The translations under genes were made by a program, and so were the position numbers. DNA of 33,528 nucleotides from JBHPGW01 sp042569785. GTDB taxonomy: Bacteria; Planctomycetota; Phycisphaerae; Sedimentisphaerales; Anaerobacaceae. Under the pieces are notes generated by a model. That model was not told the DNA's origin and did no database searches. It saw only the letters and a program-made list of their open reading frames with translations. Shown one piece after another: positions 18,301-24,915 of this stretch (the stretch's first letter is position 1; every line of letters begins with the position of its first letter). The stretch spans positions 1-33,528 of the forward strand of contig JBHPGW010000030.1 in the NCBI GenBank assembly GCA_042569785.1, read 5' to 3'.

Positions 18301-18619
18301 CTGAAATTTTTCTTTTATAGTTCGGCTCGGCGTAGCGGATGCCGGGAGTTTTATTGAAGGCTTTCATAGCCTGTGAAACGGTTCTGCCGGGCGGGAGCTT
18401 TACAACGGCTATATCGGGCATGTGCTTATAAGTACGTTTTACCGAGCCTCCGCCAGCCGCTTGGAGAACGGTGTATCGGGATGCCTGTGTTTTAGCGATG
18501 TCAAAACGTACTATCAATTCGCCTGGCTTATATGGCAAATCGCCGGTATCGGCAAAAGCGGTTACCGCCATTGCGAACAATAACGCGGCAATTATTTTTG
18601 TACAAAACCTTATTTTCAT
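15350..18619 (-). CDS. Secreted S8 subtilisin-like protease with LamG, beta-helix and dockerin-like modules
   Basis: 1089 aa from the ATG at 18619; a TTG one codon earlier is less likely. Signal peptide about 1-23 (LLFAMAVTAFA). An inhibitor-I9-like propeptide (about 28-105) opens PGELIVRF and ends RYAEPNY. The S8 catalytic triad is complete: Asp in AVIDTGVDYTHPDL (about 156), His in HFHGTHVAG (about 195) and Ser in GTSMAAPHVAGA (about 363). A LamG/concanavalin-like domain follows (about 435-625, ALEFDGVNDYIDCG), then a right-handed beta-helix (about 690-930, DGFTIIDGNSTENGGAIF). The end has dockerin-like loops (GDFNKDGYIDFIDLKIFAGYW; DLHEDMTIDFADYSIFASFW). It is an extracellular or surface endopeptidase and a candidate client of the adjacent secretion system. 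The stop lies within a repeat. Confidence 0.92.
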   Translation of the reverse strand: MKIRFCTKIIAALLFAMAVTAFADTGDLPYKPGELIVRFDIAKTQASRYTVLQAAGGGSVKRTYKHMPDIAVVKLPPGRTVSQAMKAFNKTPGIRYAEPNYKRKISANIPNDPYFNDLWAMHNTGQTGGTVDADIDAPEAWDIATGSRNIIVAVIDTGVDYTHPDLAANMWTDTDGSHGWNFIADNNDPMDDHFHGTHVAGTIGAVGNNGIGVAGVCWDVSIMALKFIDADGEGLVSDEYDAIDYAIDNGADVINASFGGYDFLQAEKDWIKAAGNAGIIFVAAAGNDEDDTDVIPNYPASYDLDNIISVMATDHDDQVASYSNYGAVSVDIAAPGGDVIPNHEEGILSCYLGGGYAWADGTSMAAPHVAGACALLKSFDPSLTIADIKNAILSSADQLDSLDGLCQTEARLNIYKALKTVTIEETHQRCTPDYALEFDGVNDYIDCGQGSSLDITGSITLSCWANTLSSSHQMLIAKYDTSVGDGDPIQRSYNLSLSSLTAGKISFCLSSNGITYSIICESSSMVDDGNWYYITATYDGNDAKVYINGVLENSVSYIEGIFSAPNENVYIGVTNEGTFTSPFAGKIDEVAIFSRALSDSEVQQVYCSGISAEPALAGYWDFNEGEGQIVVDKSGNGNDGQLGSGGSEDSADPDWVDSDVPSPFVYYVDDDAADDPEPNIPDPDIGGTLSDPNENGKCNHPFDSIGKALQKAQMYPNNCGTTILVRDGNYSGIGNYDIDPNGLAVTIKSEFGPDDCVIDCESLGRAFIFQTGEEPNTIIDGFTIIDGNSTENGGAIFCDGASPTIRNCVITNCHTDLSGGAIWLQYDSNSYIYNSEMIDNDANVAGGAIQSYLSDPTVENCLIVGNIGRWSGAITSADSNLMVINCTIADNFASNGPGALECFYAGNFQVINSILWNNISATDEQIYEADGSALVTYSDVETSDGSIWGEPNDYNNINADPCFADPDMGDYHLKSTTGRWDPSFDALGDFNKDGYIDFIDLKIFAGYWLESGYTFRIDLHEDMTIDFADYSIFASFWRETGWMIDDVDSRCIDAGDPNSSYWFEPIPNGGIVNMGAYGNTKQASKSTSD

Positions 18620-18819
18620 CAATTTACTCGAAGATTTTTCAGGCCTCGAGAACTCCTCAATAGATAAGTTTTGTGCCGGGCGCTAAACTCCCCTTTAATT
18701 CGACACGATTATATTCAAATTGTACCAGAAACGCAGTTAAAATGCCAGAAAAAAACCTGATTATGGCAAAAAAAGGAGGTGTTTTTTTAGGCCTGAAAAA
18801 AGCCAAATGGAGGTTTCTA

Positions 18820-18848
18820 TTGACGTGCTCAAACTACTGGTATATCCT
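18820..18848 (+). promoter_or_regulatory. Sigma-70-like promoter of the M16 peptidase gene
   Basis: TTGACG (18820-18825), a 17-base spacer and TATCCT (18843-18848). The expected start near 18855 leaves about 30 bases before the favoured ATG at 18886. The rest of the 18620-18885 divergent gap holds A- and T-runs and a short GGC/GCC hairpin, with no further gene. Confidence 0.5.
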
Positions 18849-18873
18849 GTAGTCGCAAAGAAAATCTATGAAT

Positions 18874-18878
18874 AGGAG
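18874..18878 (+). promoter_or_regulatory. Ribosome binding site deciding the M16 start
   Basis: AGGAG lies seven bases upstream of the ATG at 18886 and inside the reading frame of the ATG at 18868. The upstream ATG has no comparable site, so 18886 is the preferred start. Confidence 0.6.
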
Positions 18879-18885
18879 TGCAAAA

Positions 18886-21750
18886 ATGGGCAGCAAAATT
18901 AAACGCAATTGGGTTGAAACGGTTTTGATGGTTTTAGTGGTTGTCTTGTGTGGGTTTGGGTGTGTGCAGGAACAGGACGTTTCGCGGTCGCAAGAGGTGG
19001 TTCAGCAGCAAAGTGCTCCGGTAGAGCGGCAGATCGAACCGCAAGCCAGGCAGCTTGATTATCAGCATATAGAACTGCTCAATGGGCTGGACGTTATAAC
19101 GTTAGAGGATTTTTCGTGTCCGATCGTTTCGGTGCAGTTGTGGTATCATGTAGGCTCGAAAGATGAGCAGCCTGACAGGCAGGGGTTCGCTCATATGTTC
19201 GAGCATATGATGTTTCGCGGAACCGATGTGCTTGGCCCTACGGATCATTTCTCGTTTATTCGTCGAGTCGGCGGAACGTCGAACGGATATACCAGTTTCG
19301 ATAAGACGGTCTATCTTGAGACTCTGCCGGCCGATCAGCTTAATCTGGCGTTGTGGCTCGAAGCTGAGCGGATGACATTTCTGAATATCAACCAGGAATC
19401 TTTCGATACCGAGCGTAAGGTTGTCGAGGAAGAAAGGCGAATGGGTCTCAATGAGCCTTACGGAACATTAATGGAGAATCTGCTGGACGAGATTTTTGAA
19501 GAGCATCCTTACCGCTGGGCACCGATAGGTAAAATTGCCCATCTTAGAAAAACTACGGTTGGTGAACTGCGTGATTTCTGGAGCAGGTATTATGTGCCAA
19601 GTAATGCGACATTGGTTATTGTCGGTGCGGTGACACATGCCGAAGCTCAGGTTGCGGCAGGCCGATATTTCGGGTGGATGCCGCGATACGATGAGCCTGA
19701 GCGGACAACGGTTCGTGACGCTCTGCCGAAACAGCAGCGAACGATCAGCTTGAAAGAAGATAACGCCCCTGTGCCCGGTGTCGGAATAGTCTGGCGGTCG
19801 GTGCCTTTGAAACATGAAGACACCGTTGCGCTGGATCTGTTGGCAGAGATCCTCGGCGGCGGTAACAGCAGCAGGTTGTACCGGGAACTGGTAGCCCAGA
19901 AACAACTGGCAGTAATGGCGATGTGTTATTCGTGGTCGCTCGAGCAGGATGGTATGTTCGCTGTTGCTGCGGGGCTGACACCTTTCGGCGGAGACCCTAA
20001 CGCTGTTATGGCGATCTTGGAAGCCAATATCGGGCGGGTACGCAGTGAAAAGGTAAGTGAGAAAGAACTTCTCAAAGCTAAAAATCAGATGCTGCGTTAC
20101 CTGGTGACAAGGAATTTGAAAATACAAAGCAAGGCGAGAATGCTCGGCAGCGCGGCAGTCGAATATGGAGATATTTCGCAGGTCAACAGGCACATGGAAG
20201 ATATCCGAAAGGTCACAGCGGCTGATATCGTTCGTGTGGCGAATAAATATTTACAGCCGGAAGCGGCGTTAAAAGTGAATGTAGAGCGCAACCTGCTCGG
20301 AGCTATTACCGGCAAAGATAAAAAGCCTGAGCCGCCAATAACAGCTGAACCTGAAAAGACCGCTCCTAAGCCTGGAAGAGCGGGGCTTATACGCAGCAGT
20401 GATTTTCCAAGAGAGGCGCCTTTCGCAAAATTCAAAGCTGCCGATCTGACACCTAAATACAGCAGTAAAGTTTTGAGAAACGGGCTTAAGGTTCTGGTTG
20501 TCCCGAACCGTGAGGTACCTTTTGTAAGCGTTCAGCTTGGATTCTTATCCGGGGCATGGACGGAAACTAAACCCGGCACCGCTTCTATGGCGATGAAGAT
20601 GCTTACCAAAGGGACACAGAAATACAGCGAAGGTCAACTGGCCGAAGAACTCGAAACTTACGCGATCAGCCTTTCGAGCCGCGGCGGGATGGATACGGCT
20701 TCGATAAATATGGGCTGTCTGAAAGAATATGTTGTTAAAGCTATGGGGCTTATGGGCGAGGTTGCGCTGAGAGCGAATTTTCCCGAAGCTGAATTTACCA
20801 AACTTCGCAAACAGGTGCTTACATCGCTTGCGGTCTCGTCGGCTGAGCCCGAGTATATAGTGGAAAAAGAATTTCGCAGGCAGTTGTACGGCGGACATCC
20901 ATATTCGCGAACCGCTGTCGGCGAGGTTGCCGACGTCAATGCGCTGACGGTTCAAGATATGCGGCAGTGGCGGGACAGGTTCTTCCGGCCTGACATGGCA
21001 GTGTTGATATTCTCCGGTGACATCGAAGAGGATAAGGCATACGAGTTGGCGGAAAAAACTTTTGGGCAGTGGAAATCGTCAGTGGCCAAACCCGTAATAG
21101 AACTGCCCACACTGCAAAAGCTCTCCGGTACTCAGATATATCTGGTCGATCGGCCCGGCAGCATACAGAGCCAGATACGCGTTGGTCAGCGTGGGATTAT
21201 CCGTCACGATGACGGCTATTTTGTTAGCAGACTGGTGAGCAGTTATTTCGGATGGGGCTTTGACAGCAGACTCAACGAAAGTATCCGGGTTGAAAAGGGG
21301 CTGACTTATAGTGTGTGGGGCAGCTATATAGCCCAGCGTTTTGCCGGAGAATTCAAGGTAGGCACGTTCAGTAAGACCGACTCGACGGCAGAGACGGTTG
21401 CGGCGGTGATCGATGAAATTAAAAGGCTAAAGGCCCAGGGGCCAAGCGTCGAAGAGCTTGAGGAAAATCAGACGTATATACTCGGCAGCTTTGTGCGTGG
21501 CCGTGAGACGCCGCAACAGGTAGCAGGCGACTTGTGGCTGATCGAATCTCAACAGCTCGGCAGCGATTATCTCGAACGTCTGCTTACCGGTATCGCCGAA
21601 ACTACACAGGCCGATTGCGAGAATCTTCTCGAGCGCACCATTGAGCCGGAAAATCTGGTGATTGTGGTTGTAGGCCAGGCTAGTGACCTTAAAGAAGAAC
21701 TGGAAAAGATCGCGCCGGTAACAGTTATCTCAGCAAAACAGGAAATGTAG
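18886..21750 (+). CDS. Two-domain M16 zinc metallopeptidase lipoprotein (insulinase/pitrilysin family)
   Basis: 954 aa from ATG 18886, chosen because AGGAG sits seven bases upstream. The N-terminus has a hydrophobic stretch ending CGFGC, a probable lipoprotein or signal-anchor site. The first M16 half has the inverted zinc motif HMFEH (about 103-107) with the distal Glu in ERKVVEEERRM. The second half (about 545 onward) has SMAMKMLTKG where a zinc motif would be, so it is degenerate and probably structural. This gives one active and one inactive lobe fused, like a single-chain form of bacterial two-subunit M16 proteases. It probably degrades peptides in the envelope. It is transcribed divergently from the subtilase and converges with the DUF3795 gene. 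Confidence 0.92.
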   Translation: MGSKIKRNWVETVLMVLVVVLCGFGCVQEQDVSRSQEVVQQQSAPVERQIEPQARQLDYQHIELLNGLDVITLEDFSCPIVSVQLWYHVGSKDEQPDRQGFAHMFEHMMFRGTDVLGPTDHFSFIRRVGGTSNGYTSFDKTVYLETLPADQLNLALWLEAERMTFLNINQESFDTERKVVEEERRMGLNEPYGTLMENLLDEIFEEHPYRWAPIGKIAHLRKTTVGELRDFWSRYYVPSNATLVIVGAVTHAEAQVAAGRYFGWMPRYDEPERTTVRDALPKQQRTISLKEDNAPVPGVGIVWRSVPLKHEDTVALDLLAEILGGGNSSRLYRELVAQKQLAVMAMCYSWSLEQDGMFAVAAGLTPFGGDPNAVMAILEANIGRVRSEKVSEKELLKAKNQMLRYLVTRNLKIQSKARMLGSAAVEYGDISQVNRHMEDIRKVTAADIVRVANKYLQPEAALKVNVERNLLGAITGKDKKPEPPITAEPEKTAPKPGRAGLIRSSDFPREAPFAKFKAADLTPKYSSKVLRNGLKVLVVPNREVPFVSVQLGFLSGAWTETKPGTASMAMKMLTKGTQKYSEGQLAEELETYAISLSSRGGMDTASINMGCLKEYVVKAMGLMGEVALRANFPEAEFTKLRKQVLTSLAVSSAEPEYIVEKEFRRQLYGGHPYSRTAVGEVADVNALTVQDMRQWRDRFFRPDMAVLIFSGDIEEDKAYELAEKTFGQWKSSVAKPVIELPTLQKLSGTQIYLVDRPGSIQSQIRVGQRGIIRHDDGYFVSRLVSSYFGWGFDSRLNESIRVEKGLTYSVWGSYIAQRFAGEFKVGTFSKTDSTAETVAAVIDEIKRLKAQGPSVEELEENQTYILGSFVRGRETPQQVAGDLWLIESQQLGSDYLERLLTGIAETTQADCENLLERTIEPENLVIVVVGQASDLKEELEKIAPVTVISAKQEM

Positions 21751-21782
21751 AAGTTGTTCTATCTATGATGCTTTTTCCTGTT
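21737..21782. terminator. Possible bidirectional terminator between convergent genes
   Basis: AACAGGAAA (21737-21745) and TTTCCTGTT (21774-21782) form a perfect nine-pair outer stem. Inside it, TAGAA-GTTG-TTCTA (21748-21761) forms a second hairpin. The structure spans both stop codons of the converging genes. There is no classic U-run, so termination activity is uncertain. Confidence 0.35.
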
Positions 21783-22086
21783 GGAATTTTTCCAGGCCTA
21801 CTTCTCTGATACGGACCAGATTGCCGAGTCTGTCGCTGCGGAAGATAAAGGCGAATATCTTTGAGATAAAGTTGTTCAGCTTTTTGCAGTCTTTGAGATT
21901 TTCAAAGTCGACACATTCGGCGCATGTGGTATAGCCTCTTTCCTGGACGCAAGGCTTGACTTTACAGTGCAAGTTCATAGGTTTATCACAGTGACAACCG
22001 CCGCAGCGCCCCTTGGTATAAGCCCCGCACCGCGAACAAACCAACCCGCAACATGCCACAATAACTTCATTTGCGTCTTCGGTCAT
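21763..22086 (-). CDS. DUF3795 cysteine-rich small protein
   Basis: 107 aa from the ATG at 22086. This start has AGGG nine bases upstream, whereas the longer frame would begin with a TTG lacking a ribosome site. The sequence is Cys-rich in the DUF3795 pattern: ACCGLVCSRCGAYTKGRCGGC, then HCKVKPCVQERGYTTCAEC. These cysteines probably bind zinc or an iron-sulfur cluster. Family function is unknown. It is the last gene of a probable three-gene minus-strand operon with the HAD phosphatase (33-base gap) and the hypothetical gene at 22789. It converges on the M16 gene with a 12-base gap. Confidence 0.8.
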   Translation of the reverse strand: MTEDANEVIVACCGLVCSRCGAYTKGRCGGCHCDKPMNLHCKVKPCVQERGYTTCAECVDFENLKDCKKLNNFISKIFAFIFRSDRLGNLVRIREVGLEKFQQEKAS

Positions 22087-22119
22087 TTTTCTAATCCCTA
22101 ACAAAATATTGAATATTTG

Positions 22120-22764
22120 TTAATGGTTTATAATATCTGAAATTTGTATAAGGTTGTCAAGGATAGTTGTTTTGCAGGAAAGCAGTTTTTCTTTTGATTG
22201 GTGGCCGCAGGCTAACAGGACGCAATCGGCGCCGATCGATTGGGCTACTTCGTAGTCGTGAGTGGTGTCGCCGATCAATAGTACCTGGTTCGCTCCGCAA
22301 TCTAATTGCTCTATCAGGCGTTTCCCGTTTTCGATCTTGCCGGCGGCGTAGTAGTCGTTCAGGCCGAACAGTTTTGTGAAAAAGTCTGTTATCTTAAAAT
22401 GAGCTACCGCTTCTTCGAGCCTTGTTTGCTGGTAGGCTGAGAGTATCGATTGAGTAAGGCCTGCCTTGCTGCTGAGATGCAGAACATTTGCCGCATCGCT
22501 GTTTAAATTACATTCAAATCGTCTGCGGTTGTATTCGGTAATATAATCATTGGCGACTGTCTCGAAGGATTCGATGGTAAAGTCGAAGCCGATCCTGCGG
22601 TAATAATCTTTGACGGGAAAATCGAACTCACTGCGGTACTGCTCGAAGGTAATGGACGGCTTATTATATTTGCGTGTAATATCGTTTAGTATCTCGACGC
22701 ACAGCCATGCGTCATCGAGCAGTGTACCATTCCAGTCCCAGATGATATGTTGATATTTCGCCAA
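22120..22764 (-). CDS. HAD-superfamily phosphatase (phosphoglycolate-phosphatase-like)
   Basis: 214 aa. HAD motif I is DWNGTLLDD (residues about 10-18), with the first Asp as nucleophile. A helical cap domain spans about 20-90. Motif II Ser lies near SILSAYQQ, motif III Lys in AAGKIENGKRLIEQL, and motif IV is LLIGDTTHDYEVAQSIGADCV. The overall pattern is that of Gph/PGP-like phosphatases; the substrate cannot be told. It uses a TTG start: GGAG (mRNA sense, 22775-22772) lies seven bases upstream, and no other start fits because motif I is at the very N-terminus. Confidence 0.85.
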   Translation of the reverse strand: MAKYQHIIWDWNGTLLDDAWLCVEILNDITRKYNKPSITFEQYRSEFDFPVKDYYRRIGFDFTIESFETVANDYITEYNRRRFECNLNSDAANVLHLSSKAGLTQSILSAYQQTRLEEAVAHFKITDFFTKLFGLNDYYAAGKIENGKRLIEQLDCGANQVLLIGDTTHDYEVAQSIGADCVLLACGHQSKEKLLSCKTTILDNLIQISDIINH

Positions 22765-22788
22765 ATCCGTACTCCAGAAAAAACTTGA

Positions 22789-23187
22789 TCACGTACTCGA
22801 CTCTCTTCTGTCAGCTCTTGGGTTTGGCTTTGATATACCAACAATATTCTTTAGAAAGTCGCCAACTTTCACTAACGATCTCATGGGCCTTGATATAAAC
22901 CAGTGGTTTTTCAAGTCGGTTATTTCTGTAGCATCAAAATTTTGATCTGTGATCTGAATATCCAAAATCTGATTTGGAGGCAAAGGCAAAACGTAGCTGC
23001 TGTCATCGTCTTCAAATATCAAAAAGTAATATATATCCGATCTATCCTTAGCTCGGTGACCTGGGTTATAATCTATCGGCGCACATATCTTAACAGTTTT
23101 GGCAAGATCTTCTTTGCTAAAAAAAGTCAGCTCGATCTTACTACAATCCTTTATAGCCCGGACAAAAATGTCATGGTAATCATGCAT
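22789..23187 (-). CDS. Hypothetical protein
   Basis: 132 aa from the ATG at 23187, which has AGGAA nine bases upstream. A start at 23229 would lie too close to the predicted transcription start. The sequence has a beta-rich core (KIELTFFSKEDLAKTVKICA; DIYYFLIFEDDDSSYVLPL) and the phrase PIDYNPGHRAKDRSD. It does not match a family whose role is known to me, though the layout recalls small WYL-like or regulatory beta-barrel domains. No signal peptide or membrane helix. It heads a probable operon with the HAD phosphatase (24-base gap) and DUF3795. Confidence 0.65.
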   Translation of the reverse strand: MHDYHDIFVRAIKDCSKIELTFFSKEDLAKTVKICAPIDYNPGHRAKDRSDIYYFLIFEDDDSSYVLPLPPNQILDIQITDQNFDATEITDLKNHWFISRPMRSLVKVGDFLKNIVGISKPNPRADRRESST

Positions 23188-23244
23188 AAACTTAGTTTCC
23201 TGATAACAAAAACTCAAAGAACAACTCATTTGCTCGTCTATGCT

Positions 23245-23253
23245 ATTATATCA
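23245..23253 (-). promoter_or_regulatory. Extended -10 promoter for the 23187-21763 operon
   Basis: Read on the minus strand, TGATATAAT is a perfect extended -10 (TGnTATAAT). Initiation near 23238 gives a leader of about 50 bases to the ATG at 23187. No convincing -35 is seen at 17 bases, as is common with extended -10 elements. Confidence 0.5.
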
Positions 23254-23276
23254 TAAAAATATATGCAAACTTAAAG

Positions 23277-23305
23277 TTGGAAAGTTTCGGCAGTAATAGT
23301 ATAAT
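23277..23305 (+). promoter_or_regulatory. Sigma-70-like promoter for the zinc-ribbon gene
   Basis: TTGGAA (23277-23282), a 17-base spacer and a perfect TATAAT (23300-23305). The expected start near 23312 excludes a translation start at 23277 and supports the ATG at 23367. It is back to back with the minus-strand promoter at 23245-23253. Confidence 0.6.
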
Positions 23306-23366
23306 GGCCTTGTCTGGAAGATGCGGGAATTTTCATTATTTAGGTGTTTGCAATGAGGTTGAACTA

Positions 23367-23567
23367 ATGCAGATTATCGCTCAATGCCCTGGTTGCGGTA
23401 ATAGTTGGGTTTTGGATTCCGACGCGGCTGATCGAAGAATACGCTGCGCCAAGTGCCATCGATTGTTCAAGGTTCCAAAATTAGAAGATGTCCCCAAAGC
23501 AATCAAAATAATAAACCAGTCAAAAAACACACTCTACGTAGACGAAGATGGAAAAACCTATGGCTGA
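23367..23567 (+). CDS. Small MJ0042-type zinc-ribbon protein
   Basis: 66 aa. The N-terminal half is a zinc finger of the MJ0042 kind: IIAQCPGCGNSWVLDSD then RRIRCAKCHRLFKVP, with two CxxC knuckles about 22 residues apart. The C-terminal half is short and charged (KNTLYVDEDGKTYG). MJ0042 fingers are common as N-terminal domains in Planctomycetota and Proteobacteria; a free-standing one may bind nucleic acid or another protein. The start is set by the promoter at 23277-23305 and a GAGG about nine bases upstream. It converges with the Cys-cluster gene with a five-base gap. Confidence 0.72.
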   Translation: MQIIAQCPGCGNSWVLDSDAADRRIRCAKCHRLFKVPKLEDVPKAIKIINQSKNTLYVDEDGKTYG

Positions 23568-23572
23568 AAAAA

Positions 23573-24412
23573 TCAGGCATTGACCAACTGAGCATTTGAA
23601 TACTCCTGCACTTTGCTTTTTACGATATCCATAAATCTATCGACCATCTTTTTCGAGGACCACGTTCGATTTGAAAGCTCGATGTTCTCCTGTGTCCATG
23701 GCAGAGCCAATGGCAGAATCACCGCTTTGGTTTGGGATTCCAACAACTCTCCTGTCAATTCTCCAAGTGCATCGAGAATGCTGACCGACATCGGTACTAC
23801 CCTTGGTTCGCCCACACTGTCGAGATGACAAAGATCAGCTGAATCGGTAACTATGTGTTCGCGACAGGCAAGCGGTCTTTGTTCGTATAACGTACACAAA
23901 TCGTCAAACAATAATGGACACGACAGTTGGAGATCAGAGTACCATTTACTTATCTGACTTAGCTGTAATTGGCTTACTGATGATTCGTTAAGATCGAAGT
24001 CTTCGTTTTCTTTACTGAGAATTTTTTCAGATGCATCTACGAACGATTGCGTAAACTGCTGACGGAATTGTTCCGGCAAGGCCTTTATCTCATCATTGAG
24101 CCGAAACGCCTCTGGAATAGATAGCGGTACCAGATATTTGCAACAGGCAGAGCAATATTTGCAGCAGCCGATGGTTTCTCCATCTTCGCGTAATTGCTCC
24201 AACGTTATAATCGCAAGTTTAGACGAAAGCACTCGCGCGAGCGGAACAATGTCTGACAGCTTTGCCATGGATTTGGCCAGAGCAATATCCAAGTGTATCG
24301 GCTTACCCAAAAAAACAAATTCATAATGCAAAACTTCAGCATCAGGGGCAGGGGCGGCGCTGGATTTATTAGACTTGTCCAAAAGCGTTATGGAATCTCT
24401 ATCGGTCATCAT
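23573..24412 (-). CDS. YkgJ-type cysteine-cluster protein
   Basis: 279 aa. The Cys cluster GCCKYCSACCKYLVPLS (about 82-98) and the later CPLLFDDLCTLYEQRPLACRE give the CxxCxxCC plus C...C...C arrangement of the YkgJ/Fe-S or zinc cluster family. The N-terminal 75 and C-terminal 90 residues are not recognised. Family members are thought to bind a metal cluster; the biochemical role is unknown. Two consecutive ATGs (24412, 24409) follow a GAGGAG; the second has the better spacing. It lies 64 bases after the small membrane-protein gene and may be cotranscribed with the signalling cluster. Confidence 0.8.
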   Translation of the reverse strand: MMTDRDSITLLDKSNKSSAAPAPDAEVLHYEFVFLGKPIHLDIALAKSMAKLSDIVPLARVLSSKLAIITLEQLREDGETIGCCKYCSACCKYLVPLSIPEAFRLNDEIKALPEQFRQQFTQSFVDASEKILSKENEDFDLNESSVSQLQLSQISKWYSDLQLSCPLLFDDLCTLYEQRPLACREHIVTDSADLCHLDSVGEPRVVPMSVSILDALGELTGELLESQTKAVILPLALPWTQENIELSNRTWSSKKMVDRFMDIVKSKVQEYSNAQLVNA

Positions 24413-24476
24413 TATTACTCCTCACTGACATTAGCATTTCATCGCGATTCTACTGGTATTACCGTCACCATCTAAA

Positions 24477-24884
24477 TCATTTTGTACATCTCGAATTAGG
24501 CTCGCTGATAAGATTACATTTCTTGTTCTCTATTTTCTTTTTGACAGCTTTTTTGGGCGATTTGATTCCCATAACTCGCTCAATTTTCGCTATCCTTTGA
24601 GACAAAACAATCAACTTTGTGTCAATCGAATCGAGTTTTATCAAAACATCTTTGATGTCGGCACCTATGCCTTTGAAATTTCTTTCGGTTATGCTCATAT
24701 AGCGGTCGATCATACGTTCATAGGCATCTATAGCACGAGCGGCATCGGTTCTTTGTTCCGGCACAGATATCTCCGGTCTTATCTCAAAGGTATCGCCGCC
24801 ACAATTTGTTGTTGAGAGCCAAACAACAATTATCAACGTGATCAGGCCTGAGGTAAGAGCTAAATAACTTTTGTTCTTTTTCAT
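24477..24884 (-). CDS. Small membrane-anchored coiled-coil protein, unrecognised
   Basis: 135 aa. A positively charged start (MKKNKSY) precedes one hydrophobic helix (about 8-26). A helical region follows (about 45-105: AARAIDAYERMIDRYMSI; IKDVLIKLDSIDTKLIVLSQ) with heptad-like spacing that suggests a coiled coil, then a Lys-rich tail. AGGAG sits eight bases before the ATG. It follows the GGDEF/HD-GYP gene by 31 bases, so it is probably in the same transcript. It may be a periplasmic or membrane partner of the signalling proteins; no family is recognised. Confidence 0.6.
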   Translation of the reverse strand: MKKNKSYLALTSGLITLIIVVWLSTTNCGGDTFEIRPEISVPEQRTDAARAIDAYERMIDRYMSITERNFKGIGADIKDVLIKLDSIDTKLIVLSQRIAKIERVMGIKSPKKAVKKKIENKKCNLISEPNSRCTK

Positions 24885-24915
24885 AACGCAATCTCCTGCT
24901 TTTTATTTATTTGTT

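Noticed and set aside
18708..18713. Minus-strand TATAAT before the subtilase gene
   Set aside because: A perfect -10 hexamer but no -35 at 16-18 bases and no extended -10, so the promoter could not be supported.
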